From: an uncultured Ruminococcus sp.
GTDB lineage: Bacteria > Bacillota > Clostridia > Oscillospirales > Ruminococcaceae
DNA: 64,000 nt
Assembly (NCBI GenBank): GCA_946413815.1
Contig: CAMKMD010000009.1
Span: forward strand, 1-64,000
Direction: 5' to 3'
The notes below the pieces were generated by a model that worked only from the letters and a program-made list of their open reading frames with translations, did not search any database and was not told the DNA's origin. A program made the position numbers and the translations under genes. Each line of letters opens with the position of its first letter. Within the stretch, counting starts at the first letter, position 1. Positions 17,797-26,546 of the stretch are shown piece by piece.

Positions 17797-17828
17797 AAAT
17801 CCTCCATGCTGAGTTTTCTGAACGGTGA

Positions 17829-18452
17829 TCACTGGCCACTGTGTCCGGAGTTATCAGTCCCGTTCTCATTCAGATACTTCTCCATTATCCCGATTTTTTC
17901 CTCAAGGGATTCCTTGTCGTTTATCATTTCTTCTGTAAGACCGTATTTGTCGAGGCCTTCATATTTTCCTGATGTCAGCTTCTGAGCCATATCCATGATC
18001 TCGTCATGATATACGCCGTCCATGTAGTTCATTGTGACCTGCATTATGTATTTATCGGCTAAAAAGACTTTCAGAAAATCCTCACTATATTCTTCTTTAA
18101 ACCATTTGCGTGTAGTCTCTGCATATGGTTCTATCGGGATATAGTCGCCGTCAGGCTTGAGACCGCAGATATAAAACCATCCTTTTCCATATGCAAATTT
18201 GTAGCAACGAAATAATTCAGTATCACAAACCGGAGAGAGATCTGATTCAAAACCTGAAAATGATATGTCAAAATTGTGTTTTAAACAACTTATAGATGCA
18301 TCGTCACTTAATAGGTCATAATGTTCAATAAAAACATCACCATATACTGTTTTTATTCTGGTTTTATGATCTGAGAAAACGTAAATTATCATTCCGATAA
18401 ATGAGAGTATGATTACTGTTATTACTGTTATTACTATTCTTTTCATTTTCAT
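17829..18452 (-). CDS. Array 1 paralogue, membrane-anchored, type A
   Basis: 207 residues: N-terminal helix built on a short DNA repeat (RIVITVITVIILSFIGMIIYVF), then IKTVYGDVF, CDTELFRCY, YHDEIMDMAQKL and the common tail. Closest relative is 27981-28559 in array 2, which has lost 17 bp in the same 5' repeat. AAGGGGAA precedes the start; a second in-frame ATG two codons on is an equally good start. Confidence 0.75.
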   Translation of the reverse strand: MKMKRIVITVITVIILSFIGMIIYVFSDHKTRIKTVYGDVFIEHYDLLSDDASISCLKHNFDISFSGFESDLSPVCDTELFRCYKFAYGKGWFYICGLKPDGDYIPIEPYAETTRKWFKEEYSEDFLKVFLADKYIMQVTMNYMDGVYHDEIMDMAQKLTSGKYEGLDKYGLTEEMINDKESLEEKIGIMEKYLNENGTDNSGHSGQ

Positions 18453-18490
18453 TTCCCCTTCTATAATCTGATTATGATACGGGAATCTAT

Positions 18491-19225
18491 TTATATTTCA
18501 AACCCGTATTTCCTGAGCACCGCCTTGTTATTCTCTGCCCTTCGCTCAGCTTCTCTGAATACCTGCTCCTGTAATTCCTTGCTCGCCCATACACGGTCTC
18601 TGCTGTCGATCAGTTCGTGGAGAGCAGAATGACAACCTTCGAGCGATGATTGATAATACGGCGTTGAAGTGTTGCCTTCATAGTAATTCAGAAGATAATC
18701 GTCAACTAAGTTGAGCTTGTGGTCGAATGATTCATGATCATCTGTTAGTATCAGAAGAACAGAATCCCGATGCATCCTGTCTGCTGGATAAAGAGAACCC
18801 ATCCAGTAGATTGTCAGATAATCCAAACATTTCTTCAAGTCATTTGCTTTTAAAAGAACAGGAAGTGCAAGTTGACTGGTACGGTTATAAGATTCTTTGA
18901 TAACATTTGTAACGCTAGATGCATCATATTCAAAATGAGAAATTCTCTTGATGTTTGTATCAAGAACTGGGTATTTACAAAGACTTGTACTCGAAAGCTG
19001 CAGCTGATGTGTGGTCAGATCTTTACTGTATATAGTCTGAACACCGGATATAATGTCAAAGGCTTTCATTCCGCGATTGATCGCACTGCATGGCTTGTAT
19101 GAGATATAAAGAAGGATCTCCTTGTTGATGAGCTTACCGAAAAAATCAGTCCCCTTCATTCTCCGGAAACCGTATGGTTCAAGACCTTCCTTGAATACCT
19201 TCATGAATTCTGATTTGAATGCCAT
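18491..19225 (-). CDS. Leading gene of array 1, unknown (DUF4304-like look)
   Basis: 244 residues, soluble, no signal peptide. The opening MAFKSEFMKVFKEGLEPYGFRRMKGTDFFGKL resembles the start of DUF4304-type proteins, often found among immunity-like genes; that match is from memory only. A close paralogue leads array 2 (28631-29362), nearly identical over the first 40 and last 40 residues and divergent between. First gene of the operon, behind a TTGAAA-17-TATAAT promoter conserved in both arrays. Confidence 0.75.
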   Translation of the reverse strand: MAFKSEFMKVFKEGLEPYGFRRMKGTDFFGKLINKEILLYISYKPCSAINRGMKAFDIISGVQTIYSKDLTTHQLQLSSTSLCKYPVLDTNIKRISHFEYDASSVTNVIKESYNRTSQLALPVLLKANDLKKCLDYLTIYWMGSLYPADRMHRDSVLLILTDDHESFDHKLNLVDDYLLNYYEGNTSTPYYQSSLEGCHSALHELIDSRDRVWASKELQEQVFREAERRAENNKAVLRKYGFEI

Positions 19226-19257
19226 TGTAAATTCCCCCGTCGGTTTATATTAGTATA

Positions 19258-19286
19258 ATTATAGCACATTGTTTACCAATTTTCAA
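19258..19286 (-). promoter_or_regulatory. Promoter of paralogue array 1
   Basis: Minus strand TTGAAA, 17 bp, TATAAT. The surrounding sequence is almost identical to that at 29396-29424 upstream of array 2. Confidence 0.8.
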
Positions 19287-19319
19287 GGAATAAGGCGGTG
19301 CAGATGATATTTGATTTCT

Positions 19320-19434
19320 TAATTTGTACTCTCAGATATCTGAACTCTGACTTCTCACTGAACTTAGGCGCAATTAACCTGCGTGTGGATTTCATAGTGA
19401 GCATAAGCAGACTGAAATGGCCGGCAAGCAGATT
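19320..19434 (-). pseudogene. 3' remnant of the 161-residue gene
   Basis: The minus strand reads NLLAGHFSLLMLTMKSTRRLIAPK…FRYLR, a diverged copy of the C-terminus of the 29462-29947 product (NLLAGHYGLLMITMKSTRKL). Homology stops abruptly at 19434 (GCAGATT, then unrelated), which marks the truncated edge of the array 1 duplication. Confidence 0.8.
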
Positions 19435-19597
19435 GGATCACTTCTCCTGTCTTACAGATACATCCAGTATCTGTATATTATCGAAAAAGAAAGTGCTCCG
19501 CTTGCATCCGGCTTGCTGTTGTGATATAATAAACTAAAACAGCCCCTGCCGGAATACGGAGGATAAGCAATATGCGGCACAGACCGGAGGATATAAT

Positions 19598-21274
19598 ATG
19601 GAGCAGAATATGACAGAACAGGAATTGGAACTGCTGAAGCAGATTCGGGAGGATCTGGATGTTGTGGAACATGAATACGGCTGCAAGATAGATCGTGAGG
19701 AGATGCTGACTGAGGTTCTCGAACGGAATCTGAATAAAGTCAGGCCGGAGGAGGCCGCACTGTTCTTCTCCGGCGTACTCCCTTCCGGCTGGCGGCAGAC
19801 CTATCTCGGGAAGAAAAAGCTTTCCGATTATCTGAATAAGCTCAGAGACAAAATTTCCGTTCAGTGGTGCAAAGATTATCTGGAGCCGGAACTGAGCGCA
19901 CTGCTCAGGAGCGAATCGATCAAAGCCCTGTTCAAGGATAGTGAGATACCTGCGAATGATTATTCTTTGAGCAGACTGAAACATATCCTCGGAGGTAAGT
20001 GCAAGAAAAAGGAGCTGTTTGCATCCCGTGAAAAAATAGACCGGTATATGCAGAAATTAAAAGTTGAAGCAAATATCAGTCCTCATTTTCGGTTTATCCG
20101 CCCGGAACGGTTTGCAGAGATCGTAGATATCTATCTGGAGGCAATGGAGGAGCGTGGAGACTGCACACAGGAGGAGTTTGGCGTTCTCCTCGGCAAAAAG
20201 CAGGGAACTGTCAGCAAGCTGCGGAAAGCACAGAGAAACATCACAGCGGAAAAAGAAAATCAGGTACTGCGTTGCCTTTATTTACTGCACATCAAGGAGG
20301 ATCTGCGGAAGGATCTTGGTATGAAGAATATCCAGTCCTTATGTACTGGTAACTTCTATATGAATTTGAAGTGGATCAAGAATAACCGGCTGTTTGCTGT
20401 TTTTTATCTGGCAGTGCTGCTGGGTTTTTCGGTACGTAATAATGGGTATCTAATTTCGGGTATTCCCGCAACCATAGCAGATCTCAATGATCTTCTGAAA
20501 AATCATCCCTTCGGAAAACATTTTGATCCCGATCCTGAAGATACATTCTGTGCAGCTCAGCCGAAGGAGACTGATCTGAATACGCTTTCATTGCGAGAAC
20601 TGATTCGTCTGACGGATCAAAAACCTCTATTTTCTAAAACGGAGGCGCGCTTGGATAAATTAATGCAGATGAAAGATGAGTATTTTCAGCTGCTTCACCA
20701 GATGCCGGAAATTTTTTTCACAGACCTGCCGCCATCCGCCTTCGTTATGAACTATCTCTGTGAGTATCTTGAAGAAATGCGTCACCTCCGGGGACACGGA
20801 CGATATTGTCTTATGTCAAAGATGGAAACGGTTGCGACCGGATGGAATATACTTTCCCTTCACAGCCATTTATCGCAAACGCTTTTTGTTTATCTCCAGA
20901 AATTCTTTCAGCTTATGGAGTATCTTTCCGATAACAAATCATATAACGAGCATCCGGGGGTTGTCAGTTGCGATCGGATAGTATCCAGTCACAGAAAACA
21001 GGAAAAGCAAAAACCGCTGACTATAACTCAGAAGCAGGAATACCGTAAAGAGTTTGAAAACTATATTGATAAACAACATCCATATACATATCTGCTAAAA
21101 CTGCTTCAGCTCAAATTCAGCATGACTATGCAGGAATGGTATTTCTGGCTGAAAATGGAACTGCTGTGGTACAGTGAGAAAAATGAAGACTGCTGGCGTT
21201 TATTCATGGAGAAATGTATTCAGGAAGCCCGTGAAGCCGACCGCAGATCATCCAAAAATGATCCTGATACCTGA
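19598..21274 (+). CDS. Large protein with internal helix-turn-helix, unknown
   Basis: 558 residues, no signal peptide. Helical throughout. A Cro/XRE-like helix-turn-helix is likely at about residues 188-215 (TQEEFGVLLGKKQGTVSKL). A hydrophobic stretch (RLFAVFYLAVLLGFSV, about 267-282) may be a buried helix or a membrane segment. The C-terminal half is unrecognised. CGGAGGATATAAT gives a clear start. It faces the AAA+ gene 21340-22980 tail to tail, with a shared bidirectional terminator, and both lie in the segment inserted at the array 1 breakpoint, so a joint function is possible but not shown. Confidence 0.7.
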   Translation: MEQNMTEQELELLKQIREDLDVVEHEYGCKIDREEMLTEVLERNLNKVRPEEAALFFSGVLPSGWRQTYLGKKKLSDYLNKLRDKISVQWCKDYLEPELSALLRSESIKALFKDSEIPANDYSLSRLKHILGGKCKKKELFASREKIDRYMQKLKVEANISPHFRFIRPERFAEIVDIYLEAMEERGDCTQEEFGVLLGKKQGTVSKLRKAQRNITAEKENQVLRCLYLLHIKEDLRKDLGMKNIQSLCTGNFYMNLKWIKNNRLFAVFYLAVLLGFSVRNNGYLISGIPATIADLNDLLKNHPFGKHFDPDPEDTFCAAQPKETDLNTLSLRELIRLTDQKPLFSKTEARLDKLMQMKDEYFQLLHQMPEIFFTDLPPSAFVMNYLCEYLEEMRHLRGHGRYCLMSKMETVATGWNILSLHSHLSQTLFVYLQKFFQLMEYLSDNKSYNEHPGVVSCDRIVSSHRKQEKQKPLTITQKQEYRKEFENYIDKQHPYTYLLKLLQLKFSMTMQEWYFWLKMELLWYSEKNEDCWRLFMEKCIQEAREADRRSSKNDPDT

Positions 21275-21301
21275 CAATGCATCCTGTTTTCATAAATACA
21301 A

Positions 21302-21339
21302 AACGCCCTTTGCATTTTGTTTCTGCAAAGGGCGGTTTT
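21302..21339. terminator. Bidirectional terminator
   Basis: AACGCCCTTTGCA…TGCAAAGGGCGGTTTTT between convergent genes; A-rich on the left and T-rich on the right, so it can serve both strands. Confidence 0.8.
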
Positions 21340-22980
21340 TCAGCTGGCTGCACTGATATTCTTCTGTGCTTCAAAACGTATTTTGCCGGCGGGTTCGTTG
21401 AAAGTAAGTATTACCTGATCCAGCCCTTCAATGGTCACGCAGATCGACTTATCTGACATATCCTCATCGAAAAACCGTACGGAAACAGTATTCAGTACGA
21501 GCTCCCGGATCTTGTTGAGCGGTTTCCGCACGCCGAGATTGCCGAAAGAGAGAGCGATCAGCTCCTGCTCAGCCTGTTCTGTCAGGCGGATCTTCACTTT
21601 GAGTTCGTGCTCGATCTCACTGCATTTGCTTCGTATAAGGGCGAGCATACTCTCATCCGACATTCTGCCGAAATTGACGATCTGCTGAATACGGCCTGCC
21701 AGCTCCGGCTGCATTCCGGCTTCAATGATATCATCGATCGTTATCGGGCTGTAAAACATATCGGTGTCATCTTCCGGCCGGATCGCCGGAGCTGCAAACC
21801 CAAGTGTATGAGTATTGCAGGCCTTCTTCTGACGGCTGATGCGCAGATCCTGGAAAGCTCCCATAAATACAAACATCGTCTTGCCGGTATCAAATTTTCT
21901 GTCAACATCGTTGATTTCAACGTTGAAGCTGAATCCTTCGATCAGTGTCAGAAGCCCGCTCTGCATATGAAAGTTTACATTTTCACCTTGCGCATTGCTG
22001 CTCGGATACAGCTTTTTATCCGCTTCGTCCAGAAAGCATACGGCATACCCGGTGGATTTCAGGTTCTCGTTCAGGATCATATTCACGATCTCTGAAGGAT
22101 CCGTCCCCTTGAAGCCTTCCTCTGTGATGCGGCTGAGATCGACCTGCACGACCGGCACAGGGATATGATGCGCCTTGAAATAATCCCGTATCGTCCGGTA
22201 CAGCTCGGTCTTTCCGCAGCCGCTCGGCGCAGTCAGAAACCAGTTGAATGCCTGGAAGCATTCACCCCTGCTTATCGACCGGAGATACTGCCATATCAGG
22301 TAAACTGCTTTCCGCAGTTCAGCACCCTGCCCCTGGATCCTGCGCTCACAGTATGCAAGCAGATCTGCAGGATCAACCGTTTCAACTGCATGGCAGCATT
22401 CTCTGGCAAAATCTGACATATCGTAATGCGCTTTCATCTCTGTTATGGAAATGCACCGAAGTTCTCTGCCGGTCATTTTCTCCTCTTCATACCATACTGA
22501 GAACAACGTGTCAGTTGACGTAAAACCGCAGATGTTCCAGCTGCTGTCGATAATGCCGTATTTCGCCTCAGAATTCAGAGCAGAATACACCTTTTCATTC
22601 ATCACGATACTCTCAAGCTTTGGATACGGCATTTGCAGCTTTTCCGGAAGAAGCAGAAGGTACTGATGATGTGCCCGGTACTCCAGTATCATCTCCTGCC
22701 CGAACACCAGATTGCTCCGGCTTTCCTGAACGGTCAGTTGTCCGCACGTTTCTTTAAGTACATAGCTTCCTTTCGTCAGATTGAGCTGAGGAAGCCCGTG
22801 CAGGATAAGCTTTGCTTCTCCTTCAGAGAAAACATAATCCGGTTTGCACAGATCTGACGTGCACATCCTGCAGCGGAGGGTTTGCTCATAGCGCCTTCTC
22901 CTATAGAGGTAGACACCGTCGCCCTCAGAGAAACTTCGGCCGCAGCACGCACAATTTGAAATATCGATGACAGTATTCAT
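21340..22980 (-). CDS. ClpX-like AAA+ ATPase with N-terminal zinc ribbon
   Basis: 546 residues from MNTVIDISNCACC, after AAAGGATG; the ORF-track start 32 codons upstream has no RBS. A four-cysteine zinc finger (CACC…CRMC, residues 10-41), an unrecognised middle (about 45-270), then an AAA+ module: Walker A APSGCGKTEL (about 280), Walker B YAVCFLDEADKK (about 340), a GAFQDL sensor-1 region, QPELAGRI (compare the arginine-finger region of ClpX) and sensor-2-like FGNLGVRKPLNKI (about 495). AAA+ proteins of this clade unfold or remodel protein partners; no ClpP-docking IGF loop was spotted. The zinc ribbon plays the role of a substrate adaptor in ClpX. Partner unknown. Confidence 0.82.
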   Translation of the reverse strand: MNTVIDISNCACCGRSFSEGDGVYLYRRRRYEQTLRCRMCTSDLCKPDYVFSEGEAKLILHGLPQLNLTKGSYVLKETCGQLTVQESRSNLVFGQEMILEYRAHHQYLLLLPEKLQMPYPKLESIVMNEKVYSALNSEAKYGIIDSSWNICGFTSTDTLFSVWYEEEKMTGRELRCISITEMKAHYDMSDFARECCHAVETVDPADLLAYCERRIQGQGAELRKAVYLIWQYLRSISRGECFQAFNWFLTAPSGCGKTELYRTIRDYFKAHHIPVPVVQVDLSRITEEGFKGTDPSEIVNMILNENLKSTGYAVCFLDEADKKLYPSSNAQGENVNFHMQSGLLTLIEGFSFNVEINDVDRKFDTGKTMFVFMGAFQDLRISRQKKACNTHTLGFAAPAIRPEDDTDMFYSPITIDDIIEAGMQPELAGRIQQIVNFGRMSDESMLALIRSKCSEIEHELKVKIRLTEQAEQELIALSFGNLGVRKPLNKIRELVLNTVSVRFFDEDMSDKSICVTIEGLDQVILTFNEPAGKIRFEAQKNISAAS

Positions 22981-23112
22981 CGCGCACCATCCTTTCCTGT
23001 TATTGTTTGATCTGACTGATCCCATAATATCACACCCGGACAGGCAGGTACAGGAGTAAAGCGTCCGGTCAGACATATGGCATCATTGACCTTTCTGTAT
23101 CATCCTGATACT

Positions 23113-23724
23113 TCAGGATCTTTTGCGGTGCAGAACCTGATAGATGCCAAGAATCAGGTGAACAAGGTATGGGACCGGTCCGAGCATACCGGACGGGATT
23201 GTTACGGCAAACCAGTAAAACAGGGAGATCGCACCCCATATCGCAACTCCGACCGGCGGGAAGAGCAGCGTAGGAGCCGTACTGATCAGCGCCTTGAAAT
23301 AAGGCTCCTGTAAGCGCTTATAGAATCCGCCGAGTCCGAGTAACAGGAAGATGATCGGTGCAGGGATGAGTCCTATCCAGAATGTGACATAGAGAGCCTT
23401 CTGCTTCTCTGAGAGCCACAGCCCGCCCCTTTCAAGGTCAAGGAGCTTGTCTGTCCGGACGACATTGTCTTCGTCCTCGTCCATCAGGGTCGGCAGCTTG
23501 CAGAAGGTCTTGTCCGCTTCTTCGTTATGGAACGCGCTGATATAGGACTTGACAAGCCCGTCTTCGGTAAGCAGCTCCGGCGTATCCTTTGCGAGCAGTG
23601 CATAAAGCCCGAAAGAACACAGAATCAGAATGATCGTCTGGAGAAAGAACACCAGCAGATGAACATCCCGGAAGGATGCCGGATTTTTGATGCCGTCCCG
23701 AAACTCTCTTAAAAACTCTTTCAT
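23113..23724 (-). CDS. Membrane protein, unknown
   Basis: 203 residues from MKEFLREFRDG, after GGAGGTTTCTGTT; the track ORF extends 86 codons upstream without support. One membrane helix near residue 25-45 (LLVFFLQTIILILCSFGLYALL), an acidic extracytoplasmic loop with GGLWLSEKQKAL, and two or three helices in the C-terminal half (LIPAPIIFLLLGLGGFY; LLFPPVGVAIWGAISLFYW). No family recognised. Same strand as, and 130 bases upstream of, the AAA+ gene, so it may be co-transcribed with it. Confidence 0.65.
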   Translation of the reverse strand: MKEFLREFRDGIKNPASFRDVHLLVFFLQTIILILCSFGLYALLAKDTPELLTEDGLVKSYISAFHNEEADKTFCKLPTLMDEDEDNVVRTDKLLDLERGGLWLSEKQKALYVTFWIGLIPAPIIFLLLGLGGFYKRLQEPYFKALISTAPTLLFPPVGVAIWGAISLFYWFAVTIPSGMLGPVPYLVHLILGIYQVLHRKRS

Positions 23725-23947
23725 AACAGAAACCTCCATATTTATGATTTGTGATTCACATGGCGTTGTCATGTGATCTGAACATATCATAGCATACCGG
23801 GACGGACAAGTATAGAGGAAAAACGGAATACGTGGATTATTCCAAAAAAAACTTTTTCCGGATAGTGAAAGGCTGACCGCTGTAAAAGGCGTAGCATCAA
23901 AATCAGCTCTCTCCGGTTTGTGATTCCAGAGTCTTGGAACCGATGGC

Positions 23948-24382
23948 ATGGAAGCAGGTAGTGTAGCAACAGTAATCAGCATCAGAAAAGGAACCTTTGG
24001 AGGTTATTCAAGATTATTCTATAATTTCTGCATTGCAGCCGGAGTTCCTTCAACAAATGTTCTTGTTGGCGTAAACTCCTGTGACCATGCATGGAACTAT
24101 GTCAAGATCAGGAATAAATGGTACAATGTAGACGTGACGGGTGATTACGATGTATGTGATAAGGACACTTTTTACAGAAAGTATCAGTCACAGTCAGATC
24201 CGTATGTCGAAGACTTCCTTGGCCCCAGATATCCCCATCGGCCGTCCGGCTGAACAGTATGTCTGGATGATAATCTTGGTACTGACGATAAAACGAACTA
24301 TACAAATCCGCGTGTTGTTCTGTTTGACACGCTTCTCGCAGAGAATGGATACGAATATGGTATCACAGGTGTAAGGGCCTGA
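23948..24382 (+). pseudogene. Transglutaminase-like domain fragment with in-frame stop
   Basis: The plus strand carries the end of a secreted transglutaminase-like protein: FCIAAGVPSTNVLVGVNSCDHAWNYVKI and KWYNVDVTGDYDV supply the catalytic His and Asp region. The N-terminus with signal peptide and catalytic Cys is gone. A TGA at 24251-24253 interrupts the frame, which then continues (CLDDNLGTDDKTNYTNPRV) to a TGA at 24380-24382. Followed by the strong structured hairpin at 24435-24502. Confidence 0.75.
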
Positions 24383-24434
24383 TAGTTAAGGTCTGAAAAA
24401 TCAAACAGACGAAATAATTATACTAATATATCAG

Positions 24435-24502
24435 GAGAACAGCTTCCCCGGTGCAAAAACCGGGAGTCAGTATACTGACCGGAAGCTGTTCTCTCTTTTT
24501 TT
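24435..24502 (+). terminator. Three-way-junction hairpin with U-tract
   Basis: Outer stem GAGAACAGCTTCC/GGAAGCTGTTCTC (13 bp, perfect) encloses two perfect hairpins, CCCGGT…ACCGGG and GTCAGTATACTGAC, and is followed by TCTTTTTTTG. It functions plausibly as the terminator of the decayed transglutaminase gene, but is more elaborate than a normal terminator. Confidence 0.7.
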
Positions 24503-24599
24503 GTGAATTCTCATGGAATGCCGAAAATAAACTCCTCCCCGAATAGTCTGCCGGGTTTCTCCTCTGTGCAGTTGGATCTGAATAGTTTTTCCCCTTCCC

Positions 24600-25184
24600 T
24601 CACCCCCTGACATACACCGTAACCTCCCCCTCAGACCTGCAATTCTGAAACTCAGAACCCTCGCAGCAGAGGTTGCTGTTCACGAAGGTGCAGTTTATGA
24701 ATTCGCAGTTTATCCAGTCTGTATGCTGAGCGTATGAATTCATGAATACGCAGTTCTCAAACTTGCAGTTCATAACGATATTGCGGTGTTCGTGATACTC
24801 GTTCGTCTCAATCTCACCGAACGGATAAATCATACTACCCCTGATGCAGAAACGGAAGAACCTGACGTTCCGGAAGGTGCCGTTCATCATGCAGCAGTGT
24901 TCAGCTATCATGCGCTCAAATTTCATATCAATGATATTGAAATTGATAAGGTCGAACTTTCTGACCTTTGTCATTCTGAGGTTGCAGCCTGCATATTCCA
25001 TAATGTCGCGCCTGTAGAATGACTTGTACATCCGCCTGCCTACCCACTTGTCATCCCAGCCTATGCGGTGCTTCTTCGCGTCCGGATAGGAGTCGTCATC
25101 AAGCATATATGTATGGTTTTTCTGACGGTCGATATAACCGTCAATAAGCTTCTGGTTCATGGTCTCAAAATCCCTGTTATTCAT
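24600..25184 (-). CDS. Pentapeptide-repeat-like protein, second of pair
   Basis: 194 residues from MNNRDFETMNQKL, after GGAAGGGTGTTT; the ORF-track start overlaps the upstream gene and lacks an RBS. The C-terminal 110 residues form loosely repeated strands with F/C every five residues (CKFENCVFMNSYA; CEFINCTFVNSNL), a degenerate right-handed beta-helix of the pentapeptide type. Twenty bases after the related gene 25204-25704, so an operon. Function unknown. Confidence 0.7.
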   Translation of the reverse strand: MNNRDFETMNQKLIDGYIDRQKNHTYMLDDDSYPDAKKHRIGWDDKWVGRRMYKSFYRRDIMEYAGCNLRMTKVRKFDLINFNIIDMKFERMIAEHCCMMNGTFRNVRFFRFCIRGSMIYPFGEIETNEYHEHRNIVMNCKFENCVFMNSYAQHTDWINCEFINCTFVNSNLCCEGSEFQNCRSEGEVTVYVRG

Positions 25185-25203
25185 AAACACCCTTCCTTTC
25201 AGA

Positions 25204-25704
25204 TCAATCGTAGTCTTCCGTGCAGTCTGTGTACTTGCAGTTGCTGTAGTAGAAGCAGTCATCGAGACACGGAGTCCCGCTCCATCTGCATCTGGTAAAT
25301 TCACACTCTCTGAATCCGTAGCCCTCCCCTGAGAATGAGATGATATTGCAGTCCTCGAACCTGCAGGCTACGAACCTTCCGCTCTGACAGTCGATACGGT
25401 CGAATGTGCAGTTTCTGAATGTGACGTTATAGAAGCTGAAATGACCCAGCTGGAAACCGGTGAAAGTCCTGTCTGCGAACTCCGCATACTCCATTGTCAG
25501 GCCTTCAAGCAGCTGCTTTTTAGGCTTGACCGTCAGAGGCGAATGGACAAGTTCTTCTTCCTCGTCATCCGCAATATCTTCAAATAAAAAGTCATCATCG
25601 TCAAACGGCCAGTTGCTGTCCTCGTTCTCTTCCAGAATGATGGTATCTTCGTCATCGTCATAAAACTCGTCATACTCTTCAAACTCGTAATTGTTTTCTT
25701 CCAT
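25204..25704 (-). CDS. Acidic pentapeptide-repeat-like protein, first of pair
   Basis: 166 residues from MEENNYEFEEYDEF, after AAGGAGGATTTAT. The first 50 residues are almost entirely Asp/Glu (EEYDEFYDDDEDTIILEENED); the rest is a degenerate pentapeptide helix (NVTFRNCTFDRIDC; CRFEDCNIISF). Related in style to the next gene. The acidic arm could mimic nucleic acid or bind a basic partner, as seen in some pentapeptide proteins; that is inference. Confidence 0.7.
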   Translation of the reverse strand: MEENNYEFEEYDEFYDDDEDTIILEENEDSNWPFDDDDFLFEDIADDEEEELVHSPLTVKPKKQLLEGLTMEYAEFADRTFTGFQLGHFSFYNVTFRNCTFDRIDCQSGRFVACRFEDCNIISFSGEGYGFRECEFTRCRWSGTPCLDDCFYYSNCKYTDCTEDYD

Positions 25705-25828
25705 ATAAATCCTCCTTACAGTAGGCAAAAGCTGAACGTATGGGAATTGTCTGAGCCGGCGGCTCGTCAGCGCCTCACGGCGCACTATGCAGCGTCTCCC
25801 GACGCCGGTTTGTCAAGCTGCTGACAAA

Positions 25829-25897
25829 ACAAAAAGGATATTCAGATGGATACAGTATGCCCGTAGGCATAAAATATCTATCTGAATATCCTTTTGT
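25829..25897 (-). terminator. Long branched hairpin, probable terminator
   Basis: A stem of about 23 bp (ACAAAAAGGATATTCAGATGG with its near-perfect complement ending at 25897) encloses a second hairpin TATGCC-cgta-GGCATA. On the minus strand it ends in CCTTTTTGTTTTG, fitting termination of the decayed ATPase gene. A second GC hairpin, CGGCGGGGATATCCCCGCCG, lies at about 25987-26006. Confidence 0.6.
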
Positions 25898-26019
25898 AAT
25901 GCTATCATATCATGTTTGTCACAAGTTGTCAAGCGTTTCGAGAAATATTTTTGAATTAACAAATGTCAATGATAGCGTTATCGAAACGGCGGGGATATCC
26001 CCGCCGCATTCATTCAAAC

Positions 26020-26546
26020 TTATCGGTACAGATCATTCAGTGTCAGCAGTCTGACCTCTCCGCGCTTTTCGCACTCCTGAAGTTCCCTGGTGAAACCGCC
26101 GAGTGAGAAAATATAATAGTGATACTTGCTGCCTTTGCTGAATACGGAGGCATAGTGCCTGATCAGCTCAAGCTCGTCAATGCCTGTCTTCTCGTTGCGG
26201 TACTTGCAGGAGCCGATGATGTATCGATAACAAATATGATTCTTTGTTCCTTTGACAGATTTGTTATCTCCTGGATGGCAGCATCATAATTATGGTATAT
26301 AGGAGCATCACCGCCGACAAGCTCCGGCTTTTTATACTCATAAATGGCTCTGGATAGGCATTCTAGGTTTTCCTGAGATGTTGCGTTCAGAGCAGAGAAG
26401 AATATAACAGGCTTTCCGGTGCAGAATTCTTTTATCAGCGCAGTTTTACCGACATGCTTTCTTCCATAGATACCGACACACTCAAACTGATTGTCATTAT
26501 ATTTCTTATTCAGCTTACCAAGTTCATTCTCACGGCAATAGAACAT
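26020..26546 (-). pseudogene. ATPase/DUF234-type gene with internal deletion
   Basis: The 5' part encodes the start of an archaeal-type ATPase (MFYCRENELGKL, Walker A GIYGRKHVGKTALI, Walker B-like IIFVID). At about 26222 the frame switches and the minus strand continues in another frame as IIGSCKYRNEKTGIDELELI to YRstop at 26020, the C-terminal DUF234 nuclease-like end of the same family. The whole middle (normally about 300 residues) is missing and the join is out of frame. Confidence 0.85.

Noticed and set aside
22165-22666. Plus-strand ORFs across the AAA+ gene
   Set aside because: Shadows of the minus-strand AAA+ coding sequence.
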